A stretch of 64,000 bases of DNA from Chitinophagaceae bacterium (lineage in GTDB: Bacteria; Bacteroidota; Bacteroidia; Chitinophagales; Chitinophagaceae), in the NCBI GenBank assembly GCA_023957755.1, contig JAMLGT010000011.1, forward strand, positions 62,001 to 126,000. The letters run 5' to 3'. The notes under the pieces are model-generated. The model was given only the letters and a program-made list of their open reading frames with translations. It had not been told where the DNA came from and ran no database searches. Of this stretch, positions 35,568 to 45,730 are shown one piece after another; position 1 is the first letter of the stretch, and the number at the start of each line of letters is the position of its first letter. A program made the position numbers and the translations under genes.

Positions 35568-36572
35568 ATGAAAAAAACCTACTACCTTTTTAATCCCGGT
35601 CGCTTAAGCAGAAAAGACAACACGCTAAAGTTTATTCCCGTAAATGAGGATGGAGCCGAGGGCCCTCCCAGGTATATACCGGTAGAAGGAGTAAGTGATT
35701 TGTATTGCTTTGGGTCGCTGGATGCTAATAGTTCGTTGTTTAATTTTTTAGGAAAGCAACAGGTAGCCATTCACTTTTTTGATTACTATGAGCACTATAC
35801 CGGTAGCTTTATGCCAAAGGAATATCTGCTTGCCGGTAAGATGCAGATACAACAGACCACACACTATGCGAATAGAGCAAAGCGACTTTTGATAGCAAGG
35901 AAATTTGTTGAAGGAGCTGCTTTTAATATATTGAAAAACCTGCGCTATTATTTTTCCAGAGGAAAGGATGTGGAAGGAGTGTTAAGCGCAATAGAACAGT
36001 ACCAGATGGCCATTGAGGGGGCAGGGGAGATAGATGAATTGATGGGGATTGAGGGAAATATCAGAAAGGCCTATTACGATGCATTTGATGTAATTGTGAA
36101 TGATTTTATGATGGAAGGCAGGAGCAAGCAGCCACCTGCGAATGAGATTAATGCGCTGATTTCATTTGGCAACATGATGTGTTATGCCATGTGCCTGGGG
36201 CAAATTTATCATACCCAGCTAAATCCGACGATTAGTTTCCTGCACGAACCCGGTTACAGACGATACTCATTAGCATTGGATATTTCAGAAATTTTCAAAC
36301 CTTTATTGGTGGATCGGGTTATTTTTAAGGTGTTAAATAAGAAGGAGATTCAGGATAAGGATTTTGATATGGAGGTAAATGGGGTAAGATTGAAGGAGTC
36401 AGCCCGAAAAATATTTGTTAGGTCATTTGAAGAAAAGCTGAATGAAACTATCCGGCATCGTTCCTTAAAGAAAAGTGTGAGTTATAAACATTTGGTGAAA
36501 CTTGAATGCTACAAACTGACAAAGCATATCTTAGGGCTGGAAGAATATAAGCCGTTTAAGGCATGGTGGTAG
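35568..36572 (+). CDS. cas1: Cas1 integrase (type I-B)
   Basis: A 334-residue Cas1, the integrase that inserts new spacers at the leader end of the array. The expected metal ligands are visible: Glu162 in GIEGNIRKAYYDAF, His226 in SFLHEPGYRRYS, and Asp238/Glu241 in LALDISEIFKP. The N-terminal beta domain (YYLFNPGRLSRKDNTL) is typical of I-B. It precedes cas2 by 27 bp and lies next to the array, so the adaptation module seems intact apart from the upstream pseudogene. Confidence 0.96.
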   Translation: MKKTYYLFNPGRLSRKDNTLKFIPVNEDGAEGPPRYIPVEGVSDLYCFGSLDANSSLFNFLGKQQVAIHFFDYYEHYTGSFMPKEYLLAGKMQIQQTTHYANRAKRLLIARKFVEGAAFNILKNLRYYFSRGKDVEGVLSAIEQYQMAIEGAGEIDELMGIEGNIRKAYYDAFDVIVNDFMMEGRSKQPPANEINALISFGNMMCYAMCLGQIYHTQLNPTISFLHEPGYRRYSLALDISEIFKPLLVDRVIFKVLNKKEIQDKDFDMEVNGVRLKESARKIFVRSFEEKLNETIRHRSLKKSVSYKHLVKLECYKLTKHILGLEEYKPFKAWW

Positions 36573-36599
36573 TGGGGATAATTGAAAATACAAAGTGTT

Positions 36600-36863
36600 A
36601 TGTATGTAATTTTGGTTTATGATATTGGAGAAAAAAGAGTGGGCAAGATGCTCAAGCTTTGCAGGCAATATCTGAACTGGATTCAGAACAGTGTATTTGA
36701 AGGCGGAATAACTGAAGTGAAACTAAAGGAACTTGAATTCAAGGCAAAAGGAATCATGAATTTGGAGGAGGACAGTTTGATTATTTTTAAGAGTCGGGAA
36801 GAAAAATGGTTAGAAAAGAAAATTGTAGGGCTTGAAAAAAACGAACTGGATTCATTTATTTGA
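36600..36863 (+). CDS. cas2: Cas2
   Basis: An 87-residue Cas2 beginning MYVILVYDIGEKRVGKM, with the conserved Asp in YDI. It forms the structural core of the Cas1-Cas2 integration complex. I chose the ATG at 36600; a TTG at 36582 only adds six residues and the ATG gives the standard N-terminus. The array leader begins immediately downstream. Confidence 0.94.
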   Translation: MYVILVYDIGEKRVGKMLKLCRQYLNWIQNSVFEGGITEVKLKELEFKAKGIMNLEEDSLIIFKSREEKWLEKKIVGLEKNELDSFI

Positions 36864-37070
36864 TCGTCGCTGATCTTGAAAAACAGTCTGAAAGATCTTT
36901 GAAATATGGTTAAGGTGAAAGAAGTGGATAATAGTCAGGGTTTTAGGGTAGTCGTCTGTCCGGGCGGTGAATTATATTATTGGGGATAGACGATTTTTAT
37001 GTCTGATAAACCTTACTTTTGAAATTATAAAGCTCTGGGGATGAGCTATTTTTTTCGGTCGTTTTGACGG
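36864..37070 (+). promoter_or_regulatory. CRISPR leader
   Basis: The 207 bp between cas2 and the first repeat form the leader. A 10-bp inverted repeat (TCGTCTGTCC at 36952 and GGATAGACGA at 36984, one G-T pair) brackets an A+T-rich stretch. TACTTTTG at 37014-37021 matches the TAnnTTTG -7 element, with only a weak TTT at the -33 position, so transcription may start near 37028. AGCTC/GAGCT (37031-37047) followed by T7 forms a short terminator-like hairpin just before the array. Leader placement fits the degenerate repeats being at the far end. Confidence 0.7.
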
Positions 37071-40000
37071 CTTTTAATCGCACCACATAGGAATTGAAAC
37101 ACTGTTCGGGCGATGCAGATACATATAGTGCGGGCCTTTTAATCGCACCACATAGGAATTGAAACAACGAAGCACCCGTGGCAATAGGAGATACTTTCTT
37201 CTTTTAATCGCACCACATAGGAATTGAAACCCTGGGAGGGGGAAGACGGCAAATTCTCGTACAACTTTTAATCGCACCACATAGGAATTGAAACTAGACA
37301 CCGTTACGGAGGGCAATCTTTATCTCACCACTTTTAATCGCACCACATAGGAATTGAAACAAGTGATTGTAATAATATTACCAAACAGGTACCTTTCTTT
37401 TAATCGCACCACATAGGAATTGAAACTGCATTTTTTGACTTAAGAGATTTCCTGGTACGTGAACTTTTAATCGCACCACATAGGAATTGAAACGGTGAAG
37501 GAAGTAAGTCATCTTTTTGTTCTCTATTCATCTTTTAATCGCACCACATAGGAATTGAAACTTAAGAGCGATGGATTATCAGGCAAAGATTGCTGACCTT
37601 TTAATCGCACCACATAGGAATTGAAACTCGTGGGATTGAATAATGTGATGGTGGAGGCTAACTACTTTTAATCGCACCACATAGGAATTGAAACTTCAGA
37701 GCGATTGAGCCGGTTATGTACACACACAATCTTTTAATCGCACCACATAGGAATTGAAACCATAGAATTAAAAATCGCCAGGAGGCTTGTAGAAATCTTT
37801 TAATCGCACCACATAGGAATTGAAACAAACCTTCAGGTCGGTTTTTACTTTTTTGCTTACGTTCTTTTAATCGCACCACATAGGAATTGAAACTACATAT
37901 TGATGACTCGGGATCCCTCACTGTGGAACTTTTAATCGCACCACATAGGAATTGAAACTTCTGATGATTTTAAAGGTATTAGGCAGCAGCAGTCTTTTAA
38001 TCGCACCACATAGGAATTGAAACAGCCTGGCAAAAGACTATATAGATGCGCAATGTAGCTTTTAATCGCACCACATAGGAATTGAAACTTCAAAAATGCG
38101 TGAATTATGACTAAAAAAATGGATCTTTTAATCGCACCACATAGGAATTGAAACTTTATTGATTGGTAGATATTAAAATGAGAATGCTTCCTTTTAATCG
38201 CACCACATAGGAATTGAAACGGTATATTAAAAGTATCGCAATGGAATGTAATGTGCTCTTTTAATCGCACCACATAGGAATTGAAACGCAACAGCCTGGC
38301 CAAGCGGAACGGAAGTACACAACTTTTAATCGCACCACATAGGAATTGAAACTTCAAAGTATAATGAAGACGTGGAAACAAACCGACCGGCTTTTAATCG
38401 CACCACATAGGAATTGAAACAAACGTATTCGGTAGCAAACCGACCTTTCAACGAGTGCTTTTAATCGCACCACATAGGAATTGAAACGTTGAATCAAACC
38501 TTGTCAGAAATAAAAAATGTCACTTTTAATCGCACCACATAGGAATTGAAACGTCATTGTTAAACCAAAATCTTTTTCCTGCTTGCAGCTTTTAATCGCA
38601 CCACATAGGAATTGAAACTGTCAGAAATAAAAAATGTCAGAGATGAAGCTAAACTTTTAATCGCACCACATAGGAATTGAAACGAAATCCTACCCGGCAA
38701 TTCTGTTTATACCCGGGCCTTTTAATCGCACCACATAGGAATTGAAACGCTTTCAGCAACTTCAACAACAGGCGCCCAGCTCGCTTTTAATCGCACCACA
38801 TAGGAATTGAAACATGGTGAATCGCCTGACTTTTTGAGAAACCGGATTTTCTTTTAATCGCACCACATAGGAATTGAAACGTCATAGCTCTAAGTCAATT
38901 GAGTCGTGAGGGTTCACTTTTAATCGCACCACATAGGAATTGAAACACCTCTTTTCTACGTTCTTTGATGTAATCGGCTATCCTTTTAATCGCACCACAT
39001 AGGAATTGAAACCATTGTTGGGGTTAAAATCATTTATTCGGGCAGAACTTTTAATCGCACCACATAGGAATTGAAACTACTTTTTAAAAAACATTCGCCG
39101 GTTGAAGGATTCCTTTTAATCGCACCACATAGGAATTGAAACAGAGTACGACATCAATTATGGATTTGATTACGAACACTTTTAATCGCACCACATAGGA
39201 ATTGAAACGGTTGAATTTAATCAGAAACTTAGAAGATGGGAAGTCTTTTAATCGCACCACATAGGAATTGAAACGGAGTTCTTTATTCTTTTGCCTGAAA
39301 CTTTTTATTTCCTTTTAATCGCACCACATAGGAATTGAAACGAATGATAAAGTATCTTGACGATTATGGCATTGCTACTTTTAATCGCACCACATAGGAA
39401 TTGAAACGTTGTGATACAGCGCACTGGCGACAGATATCCGGTTCTTTTAATCGCACCACATAGGAATTGAAACTTCGTAACATTGATTGCGGTGATGACA
39501 CCTGCAACCCTTTTAATCGCACCACATAGGAATTGAAACTGATCTGTGTAACACCGGCTCTCTGGTCTTTCATCCTTTTAATCGCACCACATAGGAATTG
39601 AAACCATGATGGGGTCTTGTTTAGTGATAGCAGCGTCCACTTTTAATCGCACCACATAGGAATTGAAACTGCTCAAGCCGGTCATGAATACTGCTCCGAT
39701 CCGGCTTTTAATCGCACCACATAGGAATTGAAACGCCGTCAACTTTGATAAGTCGATGGCCGCAAAATGCCTTTTAATCGCACCACATAGGAATTGAAAC
39801 TCTGGTGATTGAATAGGTTGCGTTGTAGCTTCTTCGTCTTTTAATCGCACCACATAGGAATTGAAACGGGATGGGAACCCCGGATTTGTTAGTGACTGGA
39901 GCTTTTAATCGCACCACATAGGAATTGAAACCATTGATTGCACTTAAAAACACAACAGGTGCAAAACTTTTAATCGCACCACATAGGAATTGAAACGGGC

Positions 40001-42381
40001 AGATCTTCTGCAGCACGAAGTGTTGGCAGTATGCCTTTTAATCGCACCACATAGGAATTGAAACCCTTACCAGTGACATCAGTAGCGGCGGACAATTCTT
40101 CTTTTAATCGCACCACATAGGAATTGAAACCTCTCAATTTCGCATCATTAATTTTCATCGCATCTTCTTTTAATCGCACCACATAGGAATTGAAACGCAT
40201 CGCTCAAAGATGCCAATGCAGCCGCATCCGTCGCTTTTAATCGCACCACATAGGAATTGAAACGCAAATCTGAGTTCTCGTCAATAAGATCGTTGTTCTT
40301 TTAATCGCACCACATAGGAATTGAAACGACTGGGATAGTTCTTCTGTATCTTGTGAATTGGTACTTTTAATCGCACCACATAGGAATTGAAACTAAAGAA
40401 TACGATTGATGCAGCAAGGAAAGAAAATGCCTTTTAATCGCACCACATAGGAATTGAAACCTGATCCGCGCACATTTGAAGACGGTAATGAACATGACTT
40501 TTAATCGCACCACATAGGAATTGAAACCGGCACAGGGCGCATTTTACAATCCGCGGGGCATTGCTTTTAATCGCACCACATAGGAATTGAAACTCAGCAG
40601 AGAGGTCAAATATGGCACTGCAATCAACTTCTTTTAATCGCACCACATAGGAATTGAAACACTTGTGCTTTGCTTTTGAAAAAGCATAGTGTAAATCTTT
40701 TAATCGCACCACATAGGAATTGAAACGCTGCATTCGGCTTATGATACCGAAGTATTTCCATACTTTTAATCGCACCACATAGGAATTGAAACGCGGAAGG
40801 GTGCATTTAAATATAATCCGGCGATGGCTTTTAATCGCACCACATAGGAATTGAAACGAAATAACGGTATGAAACCGACATAAAACAATATTTCCTTTTA
40901 ATCGCACCACATAGGAATTGAAACACGATGAGATGGCTCACATGGTGCTTCAATGGGCGGCTTTTAATCGCACCACATAGGAATTGAAACAACATACAAT
41001 TAAAGGCAAGAGGTGGACAGAAAGGACTTTTAATCGCACCACATAGGAATTGAAACAAAGTGAATCTCACTTTCTGCAAATCGGATGGCGATCTTTTAAT
41101 CGCACCACATAGGAATTGAAACCCTGTATTTGCATACACTGCCTCTGCTCCAACACTGCTTTTAATCGCACCACATAGGAATTGAAACTCCGGGAGGTAA
41201 TGCGCCCTCGTGCCTTTCGTCGTCTTTTAATCGCACCACATAGGAATTGAAACGATTCAATGAACTGATTGATGGTGATGGGGGCACGTCCTTTTAATCG
41301 CACCACATAGGAATTGAAACAAAGTATCCCAAAAAGCACCTACTTTGACGGCTCCCCTTTTAATCGCACCACATAGGAATTGAAACCTGCGAAGCAGGAT
41401 GCAAAACAACGACTGAATGGGCTTTTAATCGCACCACATAGGAATTGAAACGAAATTGAAAATCATTTAAAAGTTTTATTGAAGATTCTTTTAATCGCAC
41501 CACATAGGAATTGAAACAGTTCTTTCCAGCCCACAAGTCGCAGACGTGTTCCTTCCTTTTAATCGCACCACATAGGAATTGAAACTTATTCTCAGGCTGA
41601 AGTGTTTGCTCTCTCACGGGCTTTTAATCGCACCACATAGGAATTGAAACAATACAACGAGCGCGTTATCACAGCGATGAAGCAGGCTTTTAATCGCACC
41701 ACATAGGAATTGAAACGATGTCGCTACGACTTTCAATTCATCGCCATTGGGATCTTTTAATCGCACCACATAGGAATTGAAACCAGTAGCGCTCATCCAT
41801 GATGGGAGTGTGCTGCTATCCTTTTAATCGCACCACATAGGAATTGAAACTCATTTATATCCTTGCCAGCCTTTATGGAATAAAGCTTTTAATCGCACCA
41901 CATAGGAATTGAAACGAATCTGATCCCTTTCTTTTGTGAGTAATGCATTCTCCCTTTTAATCGCACCACATAGGAATTGAAACGTGCAGCCATATCAACT
42001 GTATAGCTCACTTCAAATGCTTTTAACCGCACCACATAGGAATTGAAACGCTGTATAGCCTCTGCCTCTTGCTACTTCTGATAGCTTTTAATCGCACCAC
42101 ATAGGAATTGAAACGATGGGGGTTACTGTGTCATTGGCACAAAGAGAAGACTTTTAATCGCACCACATAGGAATTGAAACCAAAAATTCAACAATATTTT
42201 TGCTCAAACAGACCTAACTTTTAATCGCACCACATAGGAATTGAAACATCAGAGGCACCACTGAATTGCCCGAGGGTGGCACCGCTTTTAATTGCACCAT
42301 ATAGGAATTGAAACTAATCTGTCCACACGTTGAATGCACCTGCTCCTGAAACTTTTAATCGCACCACATAGGAATTGAAAC
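37071..42381 (+). CRISPR. CRISPR array, 81 repeats and 80 spacers, type I-B
   Basis: The 30-bp repeat starts CTTTTAATCG and ends GGAATTGAAAC, the ending common in type I-B arrays. Counting by eye gives 81 copies at a mean period of 66 bp, with spacers of about 34-38 nt. Nearly all copies are identical. The copy at 42020 has T to C in its first half, and the copy at 42285 has two changes (AATTGCACCATATAGG); the last copy at 42352 is again perfect. The variant copies lie at the leader-distal end, which supports transcription and growth from the cas2 side. Spacers after 38488 and 38619 overlap in sequence. Confidence 0.98.
38488..38653 (+). other. two CRISPR spacers from one overlapping target
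   Basis: The spacer at 38488-38522 and the spacer at 38619-38653 share a 21-nt run (38502-38522 and 38619-38639) in the same orientation, offset by 14 nt. Merged, they read as one open frame, LNQTLSEIKNVRDEAK, which looks like a helical protein segment. One unrelated spacer lies between them. Confidence 0.85.
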
Positions 42382-42502
42382 TTAGGCGAGAAATGTTTTT
42401 GCCACGAAAATAACCGAGCTTTTAGTCTGCTAAACCGGAATTTACCCTGTTATAATCAATCAAGAAAAAGAGCTTTATATCCGATATTGAACTTTAAATA
42501 AA

Positions 42503-42700
42503 ATGACACAAAGATTAAATCAGTTAAAAAGTAAGCAGCCGCAGTTGTTCCCCACAGAGAAGAAACATATAGACTATAGGAAAAAGAGAAAAGAGACAGA
42601 ATTAAAGGCAATATCTGAGATGCTGAATCGGCCATACTCTTTTCAGGAGGCAGTAGAAAATTTGAACAGATTAAAAAGGCAGAGGAATGAGGCAACTTAG
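42503..42700 (+). CDS. possible small hypothetical protein downstream of the array
   Basis: A 65-residue, highly charged frame (TQRLNQLKSKQPQLFPTEKK at its start) with a probable helical C-terminal half. No family recognised. It lies 120 bp past the last repeat, in the array's direction. The flanking bases 42382-42502 and 42701-42854 show only A+T-rich sequence and a weak hairpin (GAGCGC/GTGCTC near 42737). Confidence 0.35.
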   Translation: MTQRLNQLKSKQPQLFPTEKKHIDYRKKRKETELKAISEMLNRPYSFQEAVENLNRLKRQRNEAT

Positions 42701-42854
42701 CAGATAGTTTAAACTAACGACGATAACTCAGGGAGCGCATTTGTGCTCACTTAAATCTTCTTGTTGACTTTTTTTTACTCTGTTAAACCTTTTATTTTTT
42801 TTATCGTCAATGTTTTCGTTGTCTTTTGAATAAAAAATTTAAACCTTAAGCTTT

Positions 42855-43760
42855 ATGAAACCTACATTTAAGCCGTTACAGGCAGCCGCTGTATCGGCAT
42901 TTTTTCTGGCGCTGTTGTTTGTATCATGCAAAAAGGAAAATCAGGAACCTGTCCCTGATAATCAGGAAGAACTGGATCCGGGAATTGAGGCTGTTCAGAG
43001 TAATGCGGTCGCATTCACTCAGTTTGATGATGTGTTTTCTATTACTCAAAGTGTATCTGCCGATGATGCAGGTGAGGATGTGAGTCTGGGCCTCATAAGT
43101 TCATTTGACGGACTTACTGAAGGCCGGCCGATGGGTACTGATGGTGGAAGATGCTACACTGTGAATGTGGTCCCGAAAATAAGGGGTGAGTGGCCTAAAA
43201 CAGTTACTATAAACTTTGGTGATGGGTGCAAAGGGAAAGATGGTAAAACGAGAAAGGGAAAGATAGTTTCAATTTTTACCAAACCGGCTTTCCTGCCCGG
43301 AGCCGTGGTCTCCACTACATTTATTAATTATCAGGTGGATTCTTTCTCAATTGAGGGTACACATAAGGTGACGAATACCAGCAACGGGAACAAATTGAGT
43401 TTCCAGATAGAAGTAATAAACGGGAAGATTACCAATAACAATTCAGGCTTCTGGGTAAAGCACGAATCAAAGAGAGAATATACTCAATTGGATGGCTCAA
43501 TTATTGGCCAGAATCCATTCCCACACGGATATAGAATCACCGGATGGACAAAGGGTAGTAATTCTAATGACAAGACCTGGAGGACAGAGATTGTAAATCC
43601 ATTGGTGAAGAAATTTGATTGTAAGTGGATATCGAAAGGAAAAATGAAGATTTGGTGGAATAATAATGATGTAGCTGCTACATTGGACTTTGGAAATGGA
43701 GATTGTGATAATAAAGCAATGCTGACTTATAAGGATAAATCGAAGGAGATTACACTTTAA
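42855..43760 (+). CDS. lipoprotein, hypothetical
   Basis: A 301-residue protein with a lipoprotein signal (FFLALLFVSCKKE; lipobox Cys at residue 26). The mature part is acidic at first, then beta-rich and Gly/Lys-rich, with a repeated pattern FGDGC/FGNGDC. It should be anchored in the outer membrane or periplasm. No named family recognised. A strong terminator follows 22 bp after the stop, so it is probably a single-gene unit. Confidence 0.75.
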   Translation: MKPTFKPLQAAAVSAFFLALLFVSCKKENQEPVPDNQEELDPGIEAVQSNAVAFTQFDDVFSITQSVSADDAGEDVSLGLISSFDGLTEGRPMGTDGGRCYTVNVVPKIRGEWPKTVTINFGDGCKGKDGKTRKGKIVSIFTKPAFLPGAVVSTTFINYQVDSFSIEGTHKVTNTSNGNKLSFQIEVINGKITNNNSGFWVKHESKREYTQLDGSIIGQNPFPHGYRITGWTKGSNSNDKTWRTEIVNPLVKKFDCKWISKGKMKIWWNNNDVAATLDFGNGDCDNKAMLTYKDKSKEITL

Positions 43761-43782
43761 TTTTGGTGGTCTGATTTTTACA

Positions 43783-43809
43783 GCGCCTCTCTCAGGGAGG
43801 CGCTTTTTT
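43783..43809 (+). terminator. intrinsic terminator after the lipoprotein gene
   Basis: GCGCCTCTC (43783) pairs with GGGAGGCGC (43795) with one G-T pair around a 3-nt loop, followed by T6. Confidence 0.85.
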
Positions 43810-43858
43810 GTGTGGATGTAGGAATGTTTTACAGGATGTATAAGTTGTGGATGATGGT

Positions 43859-44195
43859 TATTATCCTGATAAGATTCTGCATCGGAGTGCGGAATGCCCC
43901 CGTCATTGCAGACTCCGATCCGCAATCTCAATTTGTATGCTGATGAGATCCCGTGTCAGAGCACGGGATGACTGTGTTTTTATTCCCCTCCTTTGGAGGG
44001 GTGGCTGACGAAGGAAGACGGGGTGGTCTTACCTCTGCTATTGCGGGCGCTGACGTGCAGTCTTGTGTATCATCCTGATGAGATCCCGTATCAGGCACGG
44101 GATGACGCTGGGAAAGTGATGAGATCCCGTGTCAGAGCACCGGATAACAACCCCCCGTCATTGTGGATGCCGATCCGCAATCTCATGTCAGAGTA
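43859..44195. repeat. REP-like intergenic repeat cluster 1
   Basis: The gene-free gap 43761-44275 holds several short hairpin repeats: ATCCCGTGTCAGAGCACGGG-type units at 43941-43972, 44070-44105 and 44118-44149; a CATCGGAGTGCGGAAT-type unit near 43871; a CCCCTCCTTTGGAGGGG hairpin leading into a conserved GACGGGGTGGTC tail at 43983-44030; and GACTCCGATCCGCAATCTC-type units at 43911 and 44165. The same families recur at 56701-57025. No coding function is likely. Confidence 0.85.
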
Positions 44196-44275
44196 GCAAT
44201 CCCACTAAATATACACTTCTGTTAAACCTTTCGGATATTTTTCTGTCTGTTAAGATTGCATATTAATTTCAAGAT

Positions 44276-45706
44276 ATGATTTCCAACCGTTTAAAAAATC
44301 AGCACTTACTTTGGCGTGCAGCCTTTGGCCCCATGACCGAGAATGTGAATCAGATACAGGATATCTCACAAGTAGATTTATTAAAACTACTGATAAAGAC
44401 TTCTGATAAGAAGGTGTCCTTTGTGCATGTGACTGATAACACAACTGATGGGCTTTACAAGGGGGTGCAGGATGTACTTCAGATGGATAAGCTTACTAAA
44501 GAACAAAAAACGAAGATGCGAAGGCAATCGGCTACAGACATTAGGAATCTTAACCTTACATGGCTTTCGGAAATGGTCAATAGTGAAGCCCAACTGAGAG
44601 AAAAGTTAAGCCTCTTCTGGCATGGGCATTTTGCATGCAGGGTAGTGAACATATTCTTTCAGCAACAGTTACTCGATGTGATTCGGCAGAATGCTCTTGG
44701 CAATTTTGGTGACCTTTTAAGGGAAGTGAGCAAGAGTCCTGCCATGCTTTCCTTTCTGAATAATCAGCAAAACAAGAAGCAGCATCCGAATGAGAATTTT
44801 GCACGTGAAGTGATGGAACTGTTTACAATGGGAAGGGGTAATTATACCGAGCAGGACATAAAAGAGAGTGCCAGAGCCTTTACCGGATGGGGATTCAATA
44901 TGCAGGGTGAGTTTGTAGAGCGAAAGAATCAGCACGATACAGGCAAAAAAACTTTTCTTGGAAAAACGGGAAACTTTAATGGAGATGATGTGTTAAATAT
45001 CATCCTGGAGCAGAAGGCTACCGCACATTTTATAACTAAAAAACTGTATTCCTATCTTGTAAACGAGGAGGTCGACGAAGGGCAGATAACGCGCCTTGCT
45101 GATGGATTTTATCAGAGCAATTATAATATTCTTCAACTGCTTGCAGATATCTTTTCATCGGATTTGTTTTACGACCCAAAAAATATTGGTACAAGAATTA
45201 AGTCGCCCGTGGAATTGATAGCCGGAATTCAACGGATGATTCCTATGACAATCGGGAGGCCTGAAACCCAGTTGATTTTCCAGAAATCACTGGGGCAGTT
45301 GTTGTTTTATCCTCCGAATGTAGCGGGGTGGCCCGGGGGAAAAAGCTGGATCGACAGTAGTACACTCATGTTACGATTGAGGTTGCCTCAGATACTCACT
45401 TTTGACCAGGAAGTGACTCTTAACAACAGAGCTGATGACGATGTGGCTATGGGTAGAGAAGGGGTGGATGAAGTTGCCAAATCTTTCAGGGTGCACTCGA
45501 AGGTGGATTGGAAGGCTGTCGCCGGTGCTTTTAAGAAAGTGAAACGAAATGATCTGGCTCCTTACCTCGCAGATTGCCTGTTGCAGACCAGCAGCAGAGT
45601 GCCTGAGACAGTGATGGATCGCTATGTAGATGATGACTCCAGGGAGGATTTTATACGAACTACTATAGTGCAATTGATGAGTACACCCGAATACCAGTTG
45701 TGCTGA
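44276..45706 (+). CDS. DUF1800 family protein
   Basis: A 476-residue protein of the DUF1800 family. LLWRAAFGPM near residue 12, LFWHGHFA near residue 118, and PNENFAREVMELFTMGRGNY with DIKESARAFTGW near residue 170-205 are characteristic. The function is unknown. It is followed 24 bp later by DUF1501, its usual partner; the pair is probably exported or envelope-associated. No signal peptide is visible on this protein itself. Confidence 0.9.
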   Translation: MISNRLKNQHLLWRAAFGPMTENVNQIQDISQVDLLKLLIKTSDKKVSFVHVTDNTTDGLYKGVQDVLQMDKLTKEQKTKMRRQSATDIRNLNLTWLSEMVNSEAQLREKLSLFWHGHFACRVVNIFFQQQLLDVIRQNALGNFGDLLREVSKSPAMLSFLNNQQNKKQHPNENFAREVMELFTMGRGNYTEQDIKESARAFTGWGFNMQGEFVERKNQHDTGKKTFLGKTGNFNGDDVLNIILEQKATAHFITKKLYSYLVNEEVDEGQITRLADGFYQSNYNILQLLADIFSSDLFYDPKNIGTRIKSPVELIAGIQRMIPMTIGRPETQLIFQKSLGQLLFYPPNVAGWPGGKSWIDSSTLMLRLRLPQILTFDQEVTLNNRADDDVAMGREGVDEVAKSFRVHSKVDWKAVAGAFKKVKRNDLAPYLADCLLQTSSRVPETVMDRYVDDDSREDFIRTTIVQLMSTPEYQLC

Positions 45707-45730
45707 ATAATTAATTAAAAATTCATTTTT

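Noticed and set aside
37071-42381. Many minus-strand reading frames with repeated FQFLCGAIK, FNSYVVRLK or VSIPMWCD peptides
   Set aside because: They are translations of the CRISPR repeat in three frames with spacers between, not genes.
43993-44196. 67-codon frame in the repeat cluster
   Set aside because: It is made entirely of REP-like repeat sequence and has no protein family signature.
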